The translations under genes and the position numbers were made by a program. 64,000 bases of DNA from a virus. Under the pieces are notes generated by a model. That model ran no database searches and was not told the origin of the DNA. It worked only from the letters and a program-made list of their open reading frames with translations. The stretch's first letter is position 1. Each line of letters starts with the position of its first letter. Positions 36,910 through 46,496 of the stretch are shown piece after piece. Where the stretch lies: IMG/VR virus record IMGVR_UViG_3300030329_006012, positions 124,001-188,000 of that record; one strand, 5' to 3'.

Positions 36910-39900
36910 ATGAAAAACCTCGAAGATAGAATCTACAATAAATTAGTTGAAAAACCTAACCCTCTCGAAAATCACCAATATATACAGAGAGTGTTAGGCA
37001 TTAGTTTGCCATTGAACGAATCAGGCGCTACTTTCATATCCGAGAACATGAGAGAAGAGATTCTTGAAGAGCATATCCTCTATGAGAATTTTCTCAGAAA
37101 CTTAGCAAGTCAGATAAGAACAGGTGCTAAAGAAGTAAAACAATTATTCCAAGCTTTCTATTCTATGATTGCCGACAAAACTGGTGGCAAGATTGAGGTT
37201 TTTACAAAATATCTTAGTCGACTCATAAAACAACTTCGCAAAAAACTAGAAGGTGTATTGAATAAATTTGCCGGCGACACCCTACTAGAAGAAAAAATAA
37301 AAGAAAAAATACAAACACTTGCTGACATGTATGACGAGGCAAAAGGCTGGAAAAGAGTTATGCTTGGCAGCACAGTGTATCTTATTGTAACCTATCTTGT
37401 TGACAAGGTGGAAGATGCTGTAGAGAACATTAAGAGCAGCGGAAATTTAAAAGATGAGCTGATAGACAGGATCGTTAATTCTGACTTTGCTCAAAGTATT
37501 CTCAAGACATTGGGGAACCCAGAAGCGTGGCTTGGCTGGATCGGTCCTGTTGTCGGTGGAACCAAGTTTGTCGCCAAAGTTTTAAACCCGATAACGAGTA
37601 GGGTGTCTCACGATCCGGAAAGTTTAGTTAGCGAAGAAACTAAAAAACTTACGAATGAACGCCTCGACGTTGGGGGCCAACTAAGCCGCTTGACTCAGAT
37701 GATGATGGCCAGTGATGCATGTTGCGACACTGAGTCTATTTCTGGTTTGTGGTCAGAGAGTGATCCTCAATACGATATGTCTTTTCTCCTTCCCGAACCG
37801 GAATGGCGAGATTGGGAAGAAGGCGATAGCTATGAGGAAGACAAAGAAGAGTGGATTGAAAAAGAGATGGAGAAACGTAGAGTTGCCGACAAGGGAATCT
37901 CTATGGAAGAAATCTACAAGTCCAGAGAAGAGCTCGGAGAACTATCTCGGCAGGGATTAGTACAAGACGGCATCGCAACGCGAAGTCCTGACGGCTCTGG
38001 TGCCGTTGTGAAAGTCTGGCGATGCGGATCAACCAAGCAAATGGATGACAGCGATCAACCTGTCACTTCTGTAACGTGGAGTGAGAAGTATGCGTATAGG
38101 TTCTGCCAAGGCAAGAAGAAATACACACACCACAAGCACGACCACACCGAGGTTGATGCTTATTATGTAAATTTAAAAGACGTTCTTGTTTCAATCCCTC
38201 ACGTTTGGGACAACGCCTATGACGAGAAGGAATTGCTTGTGCGACCACAGGATTTAATTCCGGTAGAAGGATACGAACGAAAGATGGAAAATAAAATATA
38301 CGAACGCCTTGTTGGTGAAGAAAAAGAAATCAATTACAAAGACCACGCCAGTTTGACTTTTGATCAATTAAGCGATGCAGTTAGAACAGCACAAGACGCG
38401 AAAGAGAAAGCCGAAGAGAAGAAGATGGCAAAGACTGTAATCCCAGGAGAGGACTACAGGAAGCTCGACAGCGTGTCTCCACATTTTGAAGTTGTTGTCC
38501 CTATGTCAACAAAGGCTTCTTGCATTTATGGTGCTGGAACAAAATGGTGTACAGCGTCCAACGAGAAATACACCAAGAATTATTTTAGTGAGTATTATAA
38601 TGAGAATGGCTACACTCTTTATTATGTTCTCCCGAAAAAAGTTGATCCTGAACTGGCCAGACCTTTTGATTTCTTGGAAAAATCGCCGGAAGAGGTTGAA
38701 GACTTTGTTGGACAGTTTGATGATCTCTTCGAGGGAAAGAAAGAAGACTTAAAGAAGAAGTATCCACAGTTTGATTTGCCAGCCTATGGTGACGACACCG
38801 AATTAGCAGGAAAGCTTCGTGGCATCGACAGAATGGCGCAAGACGATCCTTCTGGGAAAAACAAATACCTTCCTTGGATGGTAAAGCAGCTTGACAAGAA
38901 AACACCACGAGAAGAAGACGGCACAATCAGCGATGTTGCAGCCGATGCTTGGCGGAGCAGAATTGTCAGACTCATTCAGCGGTATCACGACCTGTTGCCC
39001 TATATTGGCAAAAAGCCGGATCTAGATAAGAAGAAAAAAGAAGAGAAACCTCAAGAGCAAAGCAGATACGACAAGATTGCCGTTGTTATGGATCCTGATG
39101 ATGGAATCAATTCTGTTTATGATGCCGAAGACAATAGTGTCGAGATAACTTGGCTCACAGATGAGCTCCTTCCCTCGTGGGGATTTGAAAGAGGCGATGA
39201 AGCCGATTTAGTTTGGAGCAACCTCATCGATGCAATACACGACGACTTAAAAGACAACCCAAACACTTCACACCAAGTTAGTGACTTTTGGGAAGCAGAA
39301 GCAGACGATGCCTACTTCAAACACCTCTCCATCAACAGTGGAACTGAAGCTAGTTATGGAAAATTAGAAGTCAGCTTCACCTGTTATGTTACACTATCTG
39401 TGCCAGACATCGATGCTGATTGGGCAAAGAGATACGACAACGATACATTCAGAGGAGAAGACAGATCCAGACTTATGAAGTATTGGGATTTTGTTCAGCA
39501 ATGGCTGGACGTCGACGCGCTGTCCGAGAGAATCAAAGTGTTGGGTATGGCCCCTCTTAGAGAGTTTCCCGGTGCGCGAGCTCACAGCAGTCTCCCGCCA
39601 ATAAAAGAAGAACTAAGCAAGTCTAATGATGGCACACCACATATGGTGTTTAGCCAAAGCTGCACATATCGTTTCAAGCGAAACTGGCAGAATGACTGGC
39701 GGGACGATATGGAACCTAGCGCCAAGATAAGAGTTCAGAAAGCGGCAATCGAAAGTGTGTTCCGCTCCCTCAAGGATTTGGACGCTTCAATTGGCACAGC
39801 GTTTAACACCATATCCGCTGCAGCTCCCGATCACAACTTTGAAAAACCACTGCGAACAGAATGGCTCAAAGAACTTGAGAAGATAACCGAAGAGTGGATG

Positions 39901-42900
39901 GAAGCAAACCCACGAGGCAATCCCGAAGAAGAGGCTGCAGCATCCGATGCGGCCGTAGCCCAAATTATGAAACAACTAAACTTGGAAAACAGGATTTATA
40001 ACAAGCTCACTCTCAACGAAGTTACCTTCGAGGATGCAGAGAAGAACCTCGACGGCAAAAAGATTCGTAAGATGATAAAGGCATATAACTATGAGCTGGA
40101 TCCAGAAGCTGATCCTGAACGTGGTATGGGTGTGGCGCTGCAAAGACTCAAGAACACTATGAGGAAATTTATGCCATCCGATGTTGCAGACGGTGACAGA
40201 GGACAATCAATGCTTTGGGTAATTCGCATGCTCCGAACTCAAGAAGAGTTCCGCAATGCAGTGCTGGATTATTCCATTGGCGACGACACAGATCATCACG
40301 GCAACCGAACAACGACAATGGCGTGGAACATGCTGGTTCAGCGAATATCTCGAAACCTTGAGAAGTTTTTCCAACACAAGCGGCACATGAAAGTGAATGA
40401 TTTAAACAAAATTGACAGCGAAGAGATGTTGAACGATGTTGTTGACAAAGCAGAAGAAGCAATCGAGGCAGAGAACGAAAGAAAACTAGACTCAGATGCT
40501 CCACGAGGAACAGAATTTTTTGAAGGCAACTACCAATATGATGAAGACGGAGAAGTTGCCAGACATCCCGAAACGAGAATACCTTTATTCGATACCGAAA
40601 CGGGATGGGTTGTTGCTGCAGCGCACAATAAAGGCGCAGCTTGTCTGCTCGGCAAGAAGACAGAGTGGTGTACCGCTGCTCCTGGAAGAGATTTCTTTAA
40701 GCAATATTACGGCGGCGAAGATGATCCTCTTTTTGTTGTTCATACTCCTGAAGATGAGCGATATCAATTGGCGTTTGGCAAAGGCGAGTTTATGGATGTT
40801 GATGATGTCAAGATGACCGGCGAAGCATTCGAGCGCGTTCATGACAGGATAAAGTCAGCCATTGAAGCAAAAGGGCTGGAAGACAGATTTGAAAAAGTTA
40901 TGAACTATGAGCGCGTTGATATAGCAGCAAAAATTGCCGAAGCTGTTGAAGAAGTCAAGTCAGAGCAGAGATTCCCACGCGAAGTGGATATCAGTGCCGA
41001 TGTTGAGGACGATTATGATAGCGTAGGTATCCACGGCTATTGTACCACCAAGTTCGAGTTCGCTCTGAATGGCGGCCACGGCGATCCTCTCTGGAGTCAT
41101 CGCGACGAGGACGAAGTTGTTGAAGAACTTATTGAAGCATTTAACGACGCCAATGGCTCATTCTGTGTTGGCAATGAAGACTGCGAAGATCCAGCGGAGA
41201 ACATTGAGTGGGGCAAGTCGGGTGATAAGGGATACCAGAATTTTGAAATTAGCTATTCATTTTTTAAATCCTGGTACTCCTATGAAGACGACGATGGTAC
41301 ACCTGAATTGGATGACGCCACTTACTGGATGGGAGAGGTGAGGCGAACTATCGACGACGATTACGAAGGAATAAAATCCAAGATTCGCGGTGCCCTCTTA
41401 AATCTTGGTGTCGTTAAGAAAAACGAAATTGACGAACTGATTGATGAAAACGATGGCGAAAAGATAAAAGGAATGTTTGACAACTTTGAAGTTTATGTGT
41501 TACCTCAATATAGCCAAGCCAACGTATATATGCGAGGCGACTTGCCAAAAGAAGGCTGGGATTTGAGTCGCGACGGCATTAACGTACTAGAGCGCCCAAC
41601 GTTCGGCAGAAAATTATGGTTCTCGGCAATCAAAGCAGTCGAAGAGGTTGCAAGCCGGCAATTGGGGTTGGATTTTGGGATAGATGAGCCAGACGACGAA
41701 ATCAACACAGCCCACGGAATGTTTGATGTTCCGAATGGGGCCGCATTAAGTATTAACAACGAAATGATCGCCGTAGACACTGGAAAAAGGAACGTAAACA
41801 AGGAACCAATTCCAATGGGGATACCTCGCCCTCGACAATGGGTAATGAAGGTGCCAATCGAATCTGATGGTTCTGATGGGAGCGTGAGAACGACAACTCA
41901 GTTTATACAGAATTTAAAAATTGCAAACAGATATCCTAAATTATTTCGAAGTGCTGTCGAGAAGCTGATTAAAATAGAAATAGACAACCTGCAAAGAGAC
42001 GAAGACAACCGCAATGCCGATGCAGAGAAAAAATACTTTATGGAACCAATCGATCCCGAAAGACTAATGCCGGGAGAGTTGGCAGAAGGATTAGAAAGAC
42101 TTGAAGAAGTCTCTTTCGATGACGCCCTCAAGTCAGTCGATAAGCAGGGCAAGAAAATGGCAAAGGGTTATAACTATGACACTGGCCGCGAGCCCGATCA
42201 TAACTTAGATAAAATGATGATAGCCTTCGCAAGAAAGGTTCGCAGGTTCATTCCTCGCGACATAGATGATGGACAGAAAGCACTTGCCACACTATGGCTT
42301 TTGAGGACAATAAAGAAAGAGCCTCAGATGCGTGAAGACTTTTTCAACGACAATGCATATCTCGGAGGCTATGAATATAATAGTCTAAAGAACGACTTGG
42401 AAAAATTCTTCCAATATAATCGTTTTATGGAGCCTCGTGATTTAAATGCTGTCAAGAACCATCACCACTTGCACAAAGTCACAGGTCAAGCTCAGGCCGC
42501 AATCGAAGCAGATGCAGCGAAAAAGCTGGAAGCTGATGCTGAAGCTGGTACAGATGTTTTGCGCGACGACGCAGAATGGTATATCGCAATCATCAATAAC
42601 AAGGGAGCAGCGTGTACTCTTGGTAAAGGAACAGACTGGTGTACGGCAGCTCCTGGATTAAACTACTTCAAGCAATACTACGAGGAAGATGATCCTTTAT
42701 TCTTCATCGAATCCAAAGATACCGAAGAGAAGTGGCAATTTCATTATGGCTCACGCCAATTTATGGACGTCAACGATCATCAGGTGGACAGAGAAACGTT
42801 CGAGAACCTTCACCATGTTTTAATGTCTGCGCTGGAAGAAAAGGGTTACGAAGAGAGATATCCAAAAGTGTTTGAACACGAGCACAAGGATTATCATCAA

Positions 42901-44145
42901 GAAATGAAAGACCTCATCGAAAGAGAGGAAGAACTTATAGATCACAAGATGATTGAAATCAACGGAAGTGTCGATGACGACGTAGACGCTCAACACTTTC
43001 ACGCAGAGTGTCATGTTGACTTTATTTTTGATCGCCCCGAAGGTAAGTACGCAAGCGCCGAAGTTGCAATGGGCCCAGAAGAATATGATATGCTGGCGGA
43101 GAAATTCACCACCGAAGCTGGTGAAGTTATTTATGTTGCTTCAAACAATCGGGACACTGGTATGGATGACAGTATGGAAGATTATATACAAATAGTCGAA
43201 ACTGACAGATCTATTAAAGTGGGCATTGCATCTTGGTATAGTGATTATGCTATGGATGGCGACGGTGTTGAAAGCGCCTTTGAAGGCGTAAAAGACTTCT
43301 TTGATAATGTTCGTTACGGAATTGACAGAAATTATGAAGACATCAAAGAGGGTATCCGTGCATTGCTCATTAGCTGGGAAATGCTCGACGGAACAAAGTA
43401 TGATAAAATACTTGATGCAGGAGAAGAAGCCCACGAGGAATTCGAGGAACAATTTAAACCACTCCAAATGACAATGGATGCAGACGACAGGGAAATAAGA
43501 ATTAATTTTACTTTCCCCAAAGGACCAGAAGCACAAGACGTCGTTGGCTATCAACTTGGCGTCGGAATGCAGAGGCTCAGAAGGTTCATATTTAGAATGG
43601 GCATCAAAGCGGCAGCAAACAAATTGGGTGATGAAACCAAGCAACCAACACAACTCGGACTTCCGGGAACTGACACCGAAGAACAAGAAACCGATGCAGA
43701 GAAATTAAACCAACTTGCTTGGCTCTTGAGCGCAAGCAACGCTTATCTGAAGGCGATGGATTCTGCAGCAGAAAACGTTTATGTTCGGATGGATGCCAAT
43801 GCTGGCCAACTCCTTGCTTGGAATGATATGTTCTTCGAAGGAATGAAGGCTGTTTCGCGGAACTACGAACTTGTGCAAAAGGCTCTATCGAAAGCACTGG
43901 AATTTGTGGTTATAGAAAATCCAGAAGACTTTCCAATGCCGGACAAGAAAGAAAAAGAATTAACTGAAATTATAGCTGACGAGGTTGTAAAAGCCATGAC
44001 AGAGATTGAGCCTTATCAAAAGAAGGCCAGAAAATGGCAAAAGCGAGCTTTGAAACTAAATATTAAAGGCGGCAATAAATATTTGACCAAGGGAATGAAG
44101 ATTGCTTCAACCAAATTGGGTAAGTCTGCCCCACCAGGAGGATGA
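36910..44145 (+). CDS. Giant modular virion/ejected protein with ART-like and WCTA modules
   Basis: 2411 aa. Tag-like segments EDRIYNKLVEK (residue 5), MENKIYERLVGEE (about 458) and LENRIYNKLTLNE (about 1024) mark module borders. Residues 345-445 have R (VWRCGS), S-x-T (TSVTWSEKYAYRF) and E-x-E (YDEKELLVRP), the order seen in ADP-ribosyltransferases such as T4 Alt. A module with GTKWCTAS, KTEWCTAAPG or GTDWCTAAPG followed by YF/FF-x-QYY occurs at about 542, 1249 and 1906; modules 2 and 3 share long flanks. Function of WCTA modules is unknown. Possibly a capsid-internal polyprotein cleaved on assembly. No signal peptide. Confidence 0.7.
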   Translation: MKNLEDRIYNKLVEKPNPLENHQYIQRVLGISLPLNESGATFISENMREEILEEHILYENFLRNLASQIRTGAKEVKQLFQAFYSMIADKTGGKIEVFTKYLSRLIKQLRKKLEGVLNKFAGDTLLEEKIKEKIQTLADMYDEAKGWKRVMLGSTVYLIVTYLVDKVEDAVENIKSSGNLKDELIDRIVNSDFAQSILKTLGNPEAWLGWIGPVVGGTKFVAKVLNPITSRVSHDPESLVSEETKKLTNERLDVGGQLSRLTQMMMASDACCDTESISGLWSESDPQYDMSFLLPEPEWRDWEEGDSYEEDKEEWIEKEMEKRRVADKGISMEEIYKSREELGELSRQGLVQDGIATRSPDGSGAVVKVWRCGSTKQMDDSDQPVTSVTWSEKYAYRFCQGKKKYTHHKHDHTEVDAYYVNLKDVLVSIPHVWDNAYDEKELLVRPQDLIPVEGYERKMENKIYERLVGEEKEINYKDHASLTFDQLSDAVRTAQDAKEKAEEKKMAKTVIPGEDYRKLDSVSPHFEVVVPMSTKASCIYGAGTKWCTASNEKYTKNYFSEYYNENGYTLYYVLPKKVDPELARPFDFLEKSPEEVEDFVGQFDDLFEGKKEDLKKKYPQFDLPAYGDDTELAGKLRGIDRMAQDDPSGKNKYLPWMVKQLDKKTPREEDGTISDVAADAWRSRIVRLIQRYHDLLPYIGKKPDLDKKKKEEKPQEQSRYDKIAVVMDPDDGINSVYDAEDNSVEITWLTDELLPSWGFERGDEADLVWSNLIDAIHDDLKDNPNTSHQVSDFWEAEADDAYFKHLSINSGTEASYGKLEVSFTCYVTLSVPDIDADWAKRYDNDTFRGEDRSRLMKYWDFVQQWLDVDALSERIKVLGMAPLREFPGARAHSSLPPIKEELSKSNDGTPHMVFSQSCTYRFKRNWQNDWRDDMEPSAKIRVQKAAIESVFRSLKDLDASIGTAFNTISAAAPDHNFEKPLRTEWLKELEKITEEWMEANPRGNPEEEAAASDAAVAQIMKQLNLENRIYNKLTLNEVTFEDAEKNLDGKKIRKMIKAYNYELDPEADPERGMGVALQRLKNTMRKFMPSDVADGDRGQSMLWVIRMLRTQEEFRNAVLDYSIGDDTDHHGNRTTTMAWNMLVQRISRNLEKFFQHKRHMKVNDLNKIDSEEMLNDVVDKAEEAIEAENERKLDSDAPRGTEFFEGNYQYDEDGEVARHPETRIPLFDTETGWVVAAAHNKGAACLLGKKTEWCTAAPGRDFFKQYYGGEDDPLFVVHTPEDERYQLAFGKGEFMDVDDVKMTGEAFERVHDRIKSAIEAKGLEDRFEKVMNYERVDIAAKIAEAVEEVKSEQRFPREVDISADVEDDYDSVGIHGYCTTKFEFALNGGHGDPLWSHRDEDEVVEELIEAFNDANGSFCVGNEDCEDPAENIEWGKSGDKGYQNFEISYSFFKSWYSYEDDDGTPELDDATYWMGEVRRTIDDDYEGIKSKIRGALLNLGVVKKNEIDELIDENDGEKIKGMFDNFEVYVLPQYSQANVYMRGDLPKEGWDLSRDGINVLERPTFGRKLWFSAIKAVEEVASRQLGLDFGIDEPDDEINTAHGMFDVPNGAALSINNEMIAVDTGKRNVNKEPIPMGIPRPRQWVMKVPIESDGSDGSVRTTTQFIQNLKIANRYPKLFRSAVEKLIKIEIDNLQRDEDNRNADAEKKYFMEPIDPERLMPGELAEGLERLEEVSFDDALKSVDKQGKKMAKGYNYDTGREPDHNLDKMMIAFARKVRRFIPRDIDDGQKALATLWLLRTIKKEPQMREDFFNDNAYLGGYEYNSLKNDLEKFFQYNRFMEPRDLNAVKNHHHLHKVTGQAQAAIEADAAKKLEADAEAGTDVLRDDAEWYIAIINNKGAACTLGKGTDWCTAAPGLNYFKQYYEEDDPLFFIESKDTEEKWQFHYGSRQFMDVNDHQVDRETFENLHHVLMSALEEKGYEERYPKVFEHEHKDYHQEMKDLIEREEELIDHKMIEINGSVDDDVDAQHFHAECHVDFIFDRPEGKYASAEVAMGPEEYDMLAEKFTTEAGEVIYVASNNRDTGMDDSMEDYIQIVETDRSIKVGIASWYSDYAMDGDGVESAFEGVKDFFDNVRYGIDRNYEDIKEGIRALLISWEMLDGTKYDKILDAGEEAHEEFEEQFKPLQMTMDADDREIRINFTFPKGPEAQDVVGYQLGVGMQRLRRFIFRMGIKAAANKLGDETKQPTQLGLPGTDTEEQETDAEKLNQLAWLLSASNAYLKAMDSAAENVYVRMDANAGQLLAWNDMFFEGMKAVSRNYELVQKALSKALEFVVIENPEDFPMPDKKEKELTEIIADEVVKAMTEIEPYQKKARKWQKRALKLNIKGGNKYLTKGMKIASTKLGKSAPPGG

Positions 44146-44146
44146 G

Positions 44147-44341
44147 ATGAAATTACATAAAGTAAATAACAGGAGAAACGAAAGACTTTTTAAAAGGCTG
44201 ACTGAAGGATTCGGCCCAGCTGGTATTTCAAATCTTGCTGATTATGAACAAAGACAAGATCATGATGAGGATGATTCTATTGACAACACTGAAATGATGG
44301 AAAACGAATCCATCGATGAAATGATTGAACAGCAGCCCTAA
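44147..44341 (+). CDS. Small tagged protein, 64 aa
   Basis: ATG at 44147 behind AGGAGGATGAG. Starts with NNRRNERLFKRLTEGFG, close to the tags in the giant protein and in the 45268 protein, and contains L-T-E. The remainder is very acidic (EDDSIDNTEMMENESIDEMI). Possibly a packaged internal peptide or scaffold. Confidence 0.6.
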   Translation: MKLHKVNNRRNERLFKRLTEGFGPAGISNLADYEQRQDHDEDDSIDNTEMMENESIDEMIEQQP

Positions 44342-44358
44342 GCGAAAGTTCTCAACTT

Positions 44359-44700
44359 GTGACCAAAAACATTTTAATTTTCACCCTCCTCATTTGTATA
44401 AGCCACGTTATTTTTTGGTTTCAAGTGAACGGGCAGTTCATGTGGAGCTTTTTTAAAGAAAATCCCCTCATCATTGCCCTAATGGGATTACCATCAGGCT
44501 ACCTCGTCATCATTGCAGCAAAATATGGCTATGAATACTTCGATGGAAACATCTGGCCATTAAGAATTGTGGGTTTTTCGCTCGGAACCATCATTTTTTC
44601 GATACTGGCGTATACTTGTATGTCCGAAGGGCTCACTTTGAAGACAATATTGTGCCTCATACTGTCCCTAGTCATCATTATCATCCAAATAGCCCTTTAA
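44359..44700 (+). CDS. Four-helix membrane protein, 113 aa
   Basis: GTG start. About four hydrophobic helices: ILIFTLLICISHVIFWF, PLIIALMGLPSGYLVII, IVGFSLGTIIFSILAYTC and TILCLILSLVIIIIQIAL. The spacing and the FKENPLIIALMGLP segment resemble a small membrane protein I recall from T4-like marine phages, of unknown role (possibly holin-like). No ribosome site is obvious. Confidence 0.65.
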   Translation: MTKNILIFTLLICISHVIFWFQVNGQFMWSFFKENPLIIALMGLPSGYLVIIAAKYGYEYFDGNIWPLRIVGFSLGTIIFSILAYTCMSEGLTLKTILCLILSLVIIIIQIAL

Positions 44701-44723
44701 AAGAGCATAATGCATGTTATAAT
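44696..44723 (+). promoter_or_regulatory. Extended -10 promoter
   Basis: TGTTATAAT with TATAAT at 44718-44723 and a weak -35 TTTAAA at 44696. The -10 context ATGTTATAAT equals that at 36892-36901. The start would be near 44730, so the leader is about 11 bases. Confidence 0.55.
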
Positions 44724-44731
44724 ACTACTTA
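44724..44731 (+). promoter_or_regulatory. ACTAYTTA intergenic motif (copy 3)
   Basis: ACTACTTACTATCTGTTATG runs straight into the ATG at 44741 and is nearly the same as the stretch before 3874. Confidence 0.4.
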
Positions 44732-44740
44732 CTATCTGTT

Positions 44741-45271
44741 ATGCATAACAAAAACACCATTCACGAGCTTATAAGGGAGTTTTACCCCTATGCAAAGGAA
44801 AAAATGGGCTTTAACAAGCCATGTAGAGTCTTTTTGCGCGAAAATAAGGAAAATTACGCTGATCCACTCGGAAAAACGGCATATTATGACCCACAGGGTA
44901 TGGAAATACACCTTTTTACCACCGGACGGCACCCAAAGGACGTCATGAGGAGCTTTTCTCATGAGCTGGTCCACCATACCCAAAACTGCCGAGGATCACT
45001 GGATTCTGTCGGGCCAACGGCCGAAGGATACGCCCAAAACAACAAACACCTTCGAGAAATGGAAAAAGAAGCCTACTTAGAAGGGAATCTCTGTTTTAGA
45101 GACTGGACAGATACTCGCGAGAAGAATAATCAGGGAATAGCGAAACACCGAGGGGACGGAACAAACGATCAGGGCTCGATACCGCTTAGAAACAACGATA
45201 GAGAGGAGTGGCTTGGGCCTGCAGGAAACCATTCTGCCCACTACTCCAAAGGAAACAGGGATCCATCATGA
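44741..45271 (+). CDS. HExxH metallopeptidase-like virion-region protein
   Basis: 176 aa. FSHELVHHTQNCRG near residue 77 is an HExxH site with a following His, and MEKEAYLEGNLCFRDW about 35 residues later offers an acidic third ligand, as in zinc peptidases of the gluzincin type. I recall similar genes from T4-like marine phages. C-terminal 45 residues look disordered. It could process virion proteins or the cell wall. The stop overlaps the next start (ATGA). Confidence 0.68.
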   Translation: MHNKNTIHELIREFYPYAKEKMGFNKPCRVFLRENKENYADPLGKTAYYDPQGMEIHLFTTGRHPKDVMRSFSHELVHHTQNCRGSLDSVGPTAEGYAQNNKHLREMEKEAYLEGNLCFRDWTDTREKNNQGIAKHRGDGTNDQGSIPLRNNDREEWLGPAGNHSAHYSKGNRDPS

Positions 45272-45894
45272 AAAAATATCTAAACAACAGAAATAAAAAA
45301 TTATTCAACAAACTATTTGAAAATCAGGGCATAAAGGTTAAAGAAATCGGAATTCCAGAGAAGACCGCTTGGTTAGCAAAGGAAGAAAGCCTAGACGAAG
45401 AGTCCGAGGTAAATACAGCCGGCATAGAAAGGCTCTTGACTCAAATAAGTGATAAGCTCGACACACTCGATGATATCGACATCAGTATTGATTATTTAAC
45501 TGCTGCACTTACCGGCATCGATCCCGACGTGGCAAATAAAGGACAGGCCGTTTTTGGCAGAGAAGCAGAGCCAGTCGTTAATGTGAAAGAAGGTGAAGGG
45601 CATGTTGTTATATCACCAGATGATGAAGACGACGAAGAGGATAGTGAAGATTATATTGACGAAGCTCAGGCATTAAGAGGCGACAGCATTGCGAAAATTC
45701 AAAAAACCCTCCGGCCGGTAGCAAGCATTTTAAGGACAGTTGACACTCCTCAAGAAACGGCTCAGGTGGTCAACTTTTTGCTGAAGCACATAGCAGAGAT
45801 GTCGAAAGGGCAACTTACAAAACAAGAGATGATGGTCGCCCTAAAGAATCTTGTTCAAGATCTAAATGAAGCGAAAGCTTCAAAAATAAAATAG
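45268..45894 (+). CDS. Tagged helical protein, 208 aa
   Basis: ATG at 45268 overlaps the previous stop. N terminus YLNNRNKKLFNKLFENQG matches the tag of the 44147 protein (N-N-R-x-x-x-LF-x-[KR]-L) and has L-F-E. The middle is acidic (SPDDEDDEEDSEDYIDEAQ); the ends are helical (IERLLTQISDKLDTLDDID; VNFLLKHIAEM). No enzyme motif. A scaffold-like or internal virion protein is a reasonable guess. Confidence 0.62.
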   Translation: MKKYLNNRNKKLFNKLFENQGIKVKEIGIPEKTAWLAKEESLDEESEVNTAGIERLLTQISDKLDTLDDIDISIDYLTAALTGIDPDVANKGQAVFGREAEPVVNVKEGEGHVVISPDDEDDEEDSEDYIDEAQALRGDSIAKIQKTLRPVASILRTVDTPQETAQVVNFLLKHIAEMSKGQLTKQEMMVALKNLVQDLNEAKASKIK

Positions 45895-45911
45895 AAAGGT
45901 GGTGATATATT

Positions 45912-46238
45912 ATGGCAAATCCAAGACGAAGGCGAGAACGGAAAGCAGCAAGGGAGGCAGCAGCGAAGGCTGCAGCTAAATCTGCTGAAGTTTCCATTGC
46001 GGCCGAAACTGAAATCAATTTACCAGAAGTGGAAAAAATCTCTGAAGAGGTTTTAGAAATTTCTGAGGATTTATTGGAAAATGCTGAAAGTTTGTTAGAG
46101 TCTACTGAAGAATCATTAGAGGCTAGTGAGCCGTTAAGCAAGAAGAAAACATCCTCAAAAAAGAAAACTTCCAAAAAGAAGGTTTCCAAAAAGAAATCTC
46201 TAGGAAGAATTAGTCTTTTTGGCAGCGAGGATGACTAA
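45912..46238 (+). CDS. Histone-H1-like lysine-rich protein
   Basis: 108 aa, GGTGGTGATATATT upstream. N terminus RRRRERKAAREAAAKAAAK (basic, Ala-rich), a central acidic helix (EEVLEISEDLLENAESLL) and a C-terminal run of KKKTS repeats (residues 78-98), as in H1-like tails. It may bind or compact DNA in the virion or host nucleoid. Inferred from composition only. Confidence 0.55.
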   Translation: MANPRRRRERKAAREAAAKAAAKSAEVSIAAETEINLPEVEKISEEVLEISEDLLENAESLLESTEESLEASEPLSKKKTSSKKKTSKKKVSKKKSLGRISLFGSEDD

Positions 46239-46493
46239 ATGATTGATTTTGATGGTATGACGAGGAAATTTCTCCTCGGAGAGAGAAAGCAAGCCGGCGC
46301 AAAGGCATATTTGAGAGCAATACAAGATGGCTTGAGGAAATTGAGACCGGTCTCTCAATCTCAGGCAGTAATGATTGAAAATATGATATCTCAGATAAAA
46401 AGTGTAGCCAAGGAAGTTATTTCTCTTCAGGAGAAGGTCAGCCTATTAGAAGAGCAGATAAGTGTACTTGAAGAAAGTAAAGATAAGGAGTAA
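46239..46493 (+). CDS. Hypothetical coiled-coil protein, 84 aa
   Basis: ATG directly after the previous stop. N-terminal basic helix (GMTRKFLLGERKQAGAKAYL) and a C-terminal coiled coil (VISLQEKVSLLEEQISVLEE). It may pair with the following ligase-like protein; unknown family. Confidence 0.6.
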   Translation: MIDFDGMTRKFLLGERKQAGAKAYLRAIQDGLRKLRPVSQSQAVMIENMISQIKSVAKEVISLQEKVSLLEEQISVLEESKDKE

Positions 46494-46496
46494 TTG

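Noticed and set aside
43141-43686. 181-aa minus-strand open frame
   Set aside because: Antisense to the repeated modules of the 2411-aa protein; no ribosome site.
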